NCBI GenBank assembly: GCA_947095985.1
Contig: CAMUPZ010000011.1
Span: 1-20,897 of the forward strand
Source of the DNA: an uncultured Candidatus Saccharibacteria bacterium
GTDB lineage: Bacteria; Patescibacteriota; Saccharimonadia; Saccharimonadales; Saccharimonadaceae
DNA length: 20,897 bases
Reading direction: 5' to 3'
Shown here: piece by piece, positions 20,712 through 20,897 of the stretch
Layout: each line of letters opens with the position of its first letter
Position numbering within the stretch: position 1 is the first letter of the stretch
Program-made: the position numbers and the translations under genes
Notes under the pieces: model-generated
The model's input: the letters and a program-made list of their open reading frames with translations, nothing else
The model's database searches: none
Told to the model about the DNA's origin: nothing

Positions 20712-20897
20712 ATGTCAGAGATTGAAAGTTTAATCACCAATTATCAGCCAGCCGAATCAACTATCCAGTTAGTGCGGGACACAAAGATTGCGCTGCTGGC
20801 GGGAATTTCTGGCGCTGGTAAGGATACGATAAAAAAACGATTATTAAAGCTGCCGGAATTTCGCGACATCGTTTCGCACACCACGCGTCCGCCGCGG
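20712..20897 (+). CDS. Guanylate-kinase-like P-loop protein, N-terminal part (runs off the window)
   Basis: The first 62 residues are visible. After about 25 residues of a helical N-terminal extension comes IALLAGISGAGKDTI with the P-loop GISGAGKDT (31-39) and then FRDIVSHTTRPPR (50-62). The latter matches the S-x-TTRxPR element by which guanylate kinases bind GMP, so phosphorylation of GMP to GDP is the first guess. The N-terminal extension is longer than in ordinary Gmk (which starts a few residues before the P-loop) and GKD replaces the usual GKS/GKST, so a relative with another substrate is possible. The 3' end is not in the window. Confidence 0.8.
   Translation, partial: MSEIESLITNYQPAESTIQLVRDTKIALLAGISGAGKDTIKKRLLKLPEFRDIVSHTTRPPR

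Noticed and set aside
1..20897. CRISPR arrays, transposons, rRNA genes
   Set aside because: No regularly spaced direct repeats, transposase or integrase motifs, or rRNA sequence were seen.

Overview
The window looks like a stretch of a Candidatus Saccharibacteria (TM7) chromosome. This is an inference from gene content and style: compact genes, shortened housekeeping proteins (TilS 278 aa, MurC 416 aa), many small membrane proteins with no recognised family, and a promoter style in which the -10 box lies 6-11 nt before the start codon. No 16S rRNA is present to confirm it. Both strands are used, and genes are tightly packed with several 1-8 bp overlaps.

Layout. 1-995: the 3' end of aspS meets a small membrane protein gene on the minus strand at a hairpin. 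1022-2603 (minus): a GH5 exo-glucanase-like enzyme and a broken VIT/CCC1-family transporter gene. 2765-4202 (plus): four small envelope or stress-type genes. 4204-5775: mscS and trmB diverge from a 24-bp region with overlapping -10 boxes. 5798-8141: a MazG-like pyrophosphohydrolase, murC (minus) and a two-TM protein. 8209-9045: a 68-aa conserved-looking protein, a possible very short RNA with its own promoter and terminator, and a protein with a WhiB-like Cys motif. 9082-13247: three tRNAs, all with anticodon CAU (initiator Met, probable Ile2, probable elongator Met), spread between a DivIC-like gene, a membrane protein and a minus-strand operon of membrane protein, lone ATP-cone protein and flavoprotein reductase without its redox cysteines. 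13328-20897: tilS, ftsH, murJ and lepA, then a guanylate-kinase-like gene that runs off the end.

The most striking part is lepA (EF-4). It is cut at the linker between domain II and domain III by about 1 kb. The 5' half encodes the GTPase domain and domain II and ends in its own stop. The 3' half has its own extended -10 promoter and ATG and encodes domain III to the C-terminal domain. No core domain appears lost, so a two-chain EF-4 is possible. The insert carries a small MerR-like winged-helix ORF and a second gene that has a near-consensus promoter and a (AG)10 tract inside its reading frame. As read here the gene is out of frame after the tract; removal of one AG unit or addition of two restores a 171-173 aa protein. 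This is the expected signature of slipped-strand phase variation, although an assembly or sequencing error must be excluded.

How the genes fit together. tilS makes the lysidine that lets a CAU tRNA read AUA as Ile, and it lies just after the three CAU tRNAs. murC, murJ, the DivIC-like gene and ftsH serve wall synthesis, division and membrane quality control. aspS, trmB, tilS and lepA serve translation. Internal genes of plus-strand operons usually have good Shine-Dalgarno sequences, while first genes usually lack them and sit directly behind a -10 box, which suggests leaderless transcripts.
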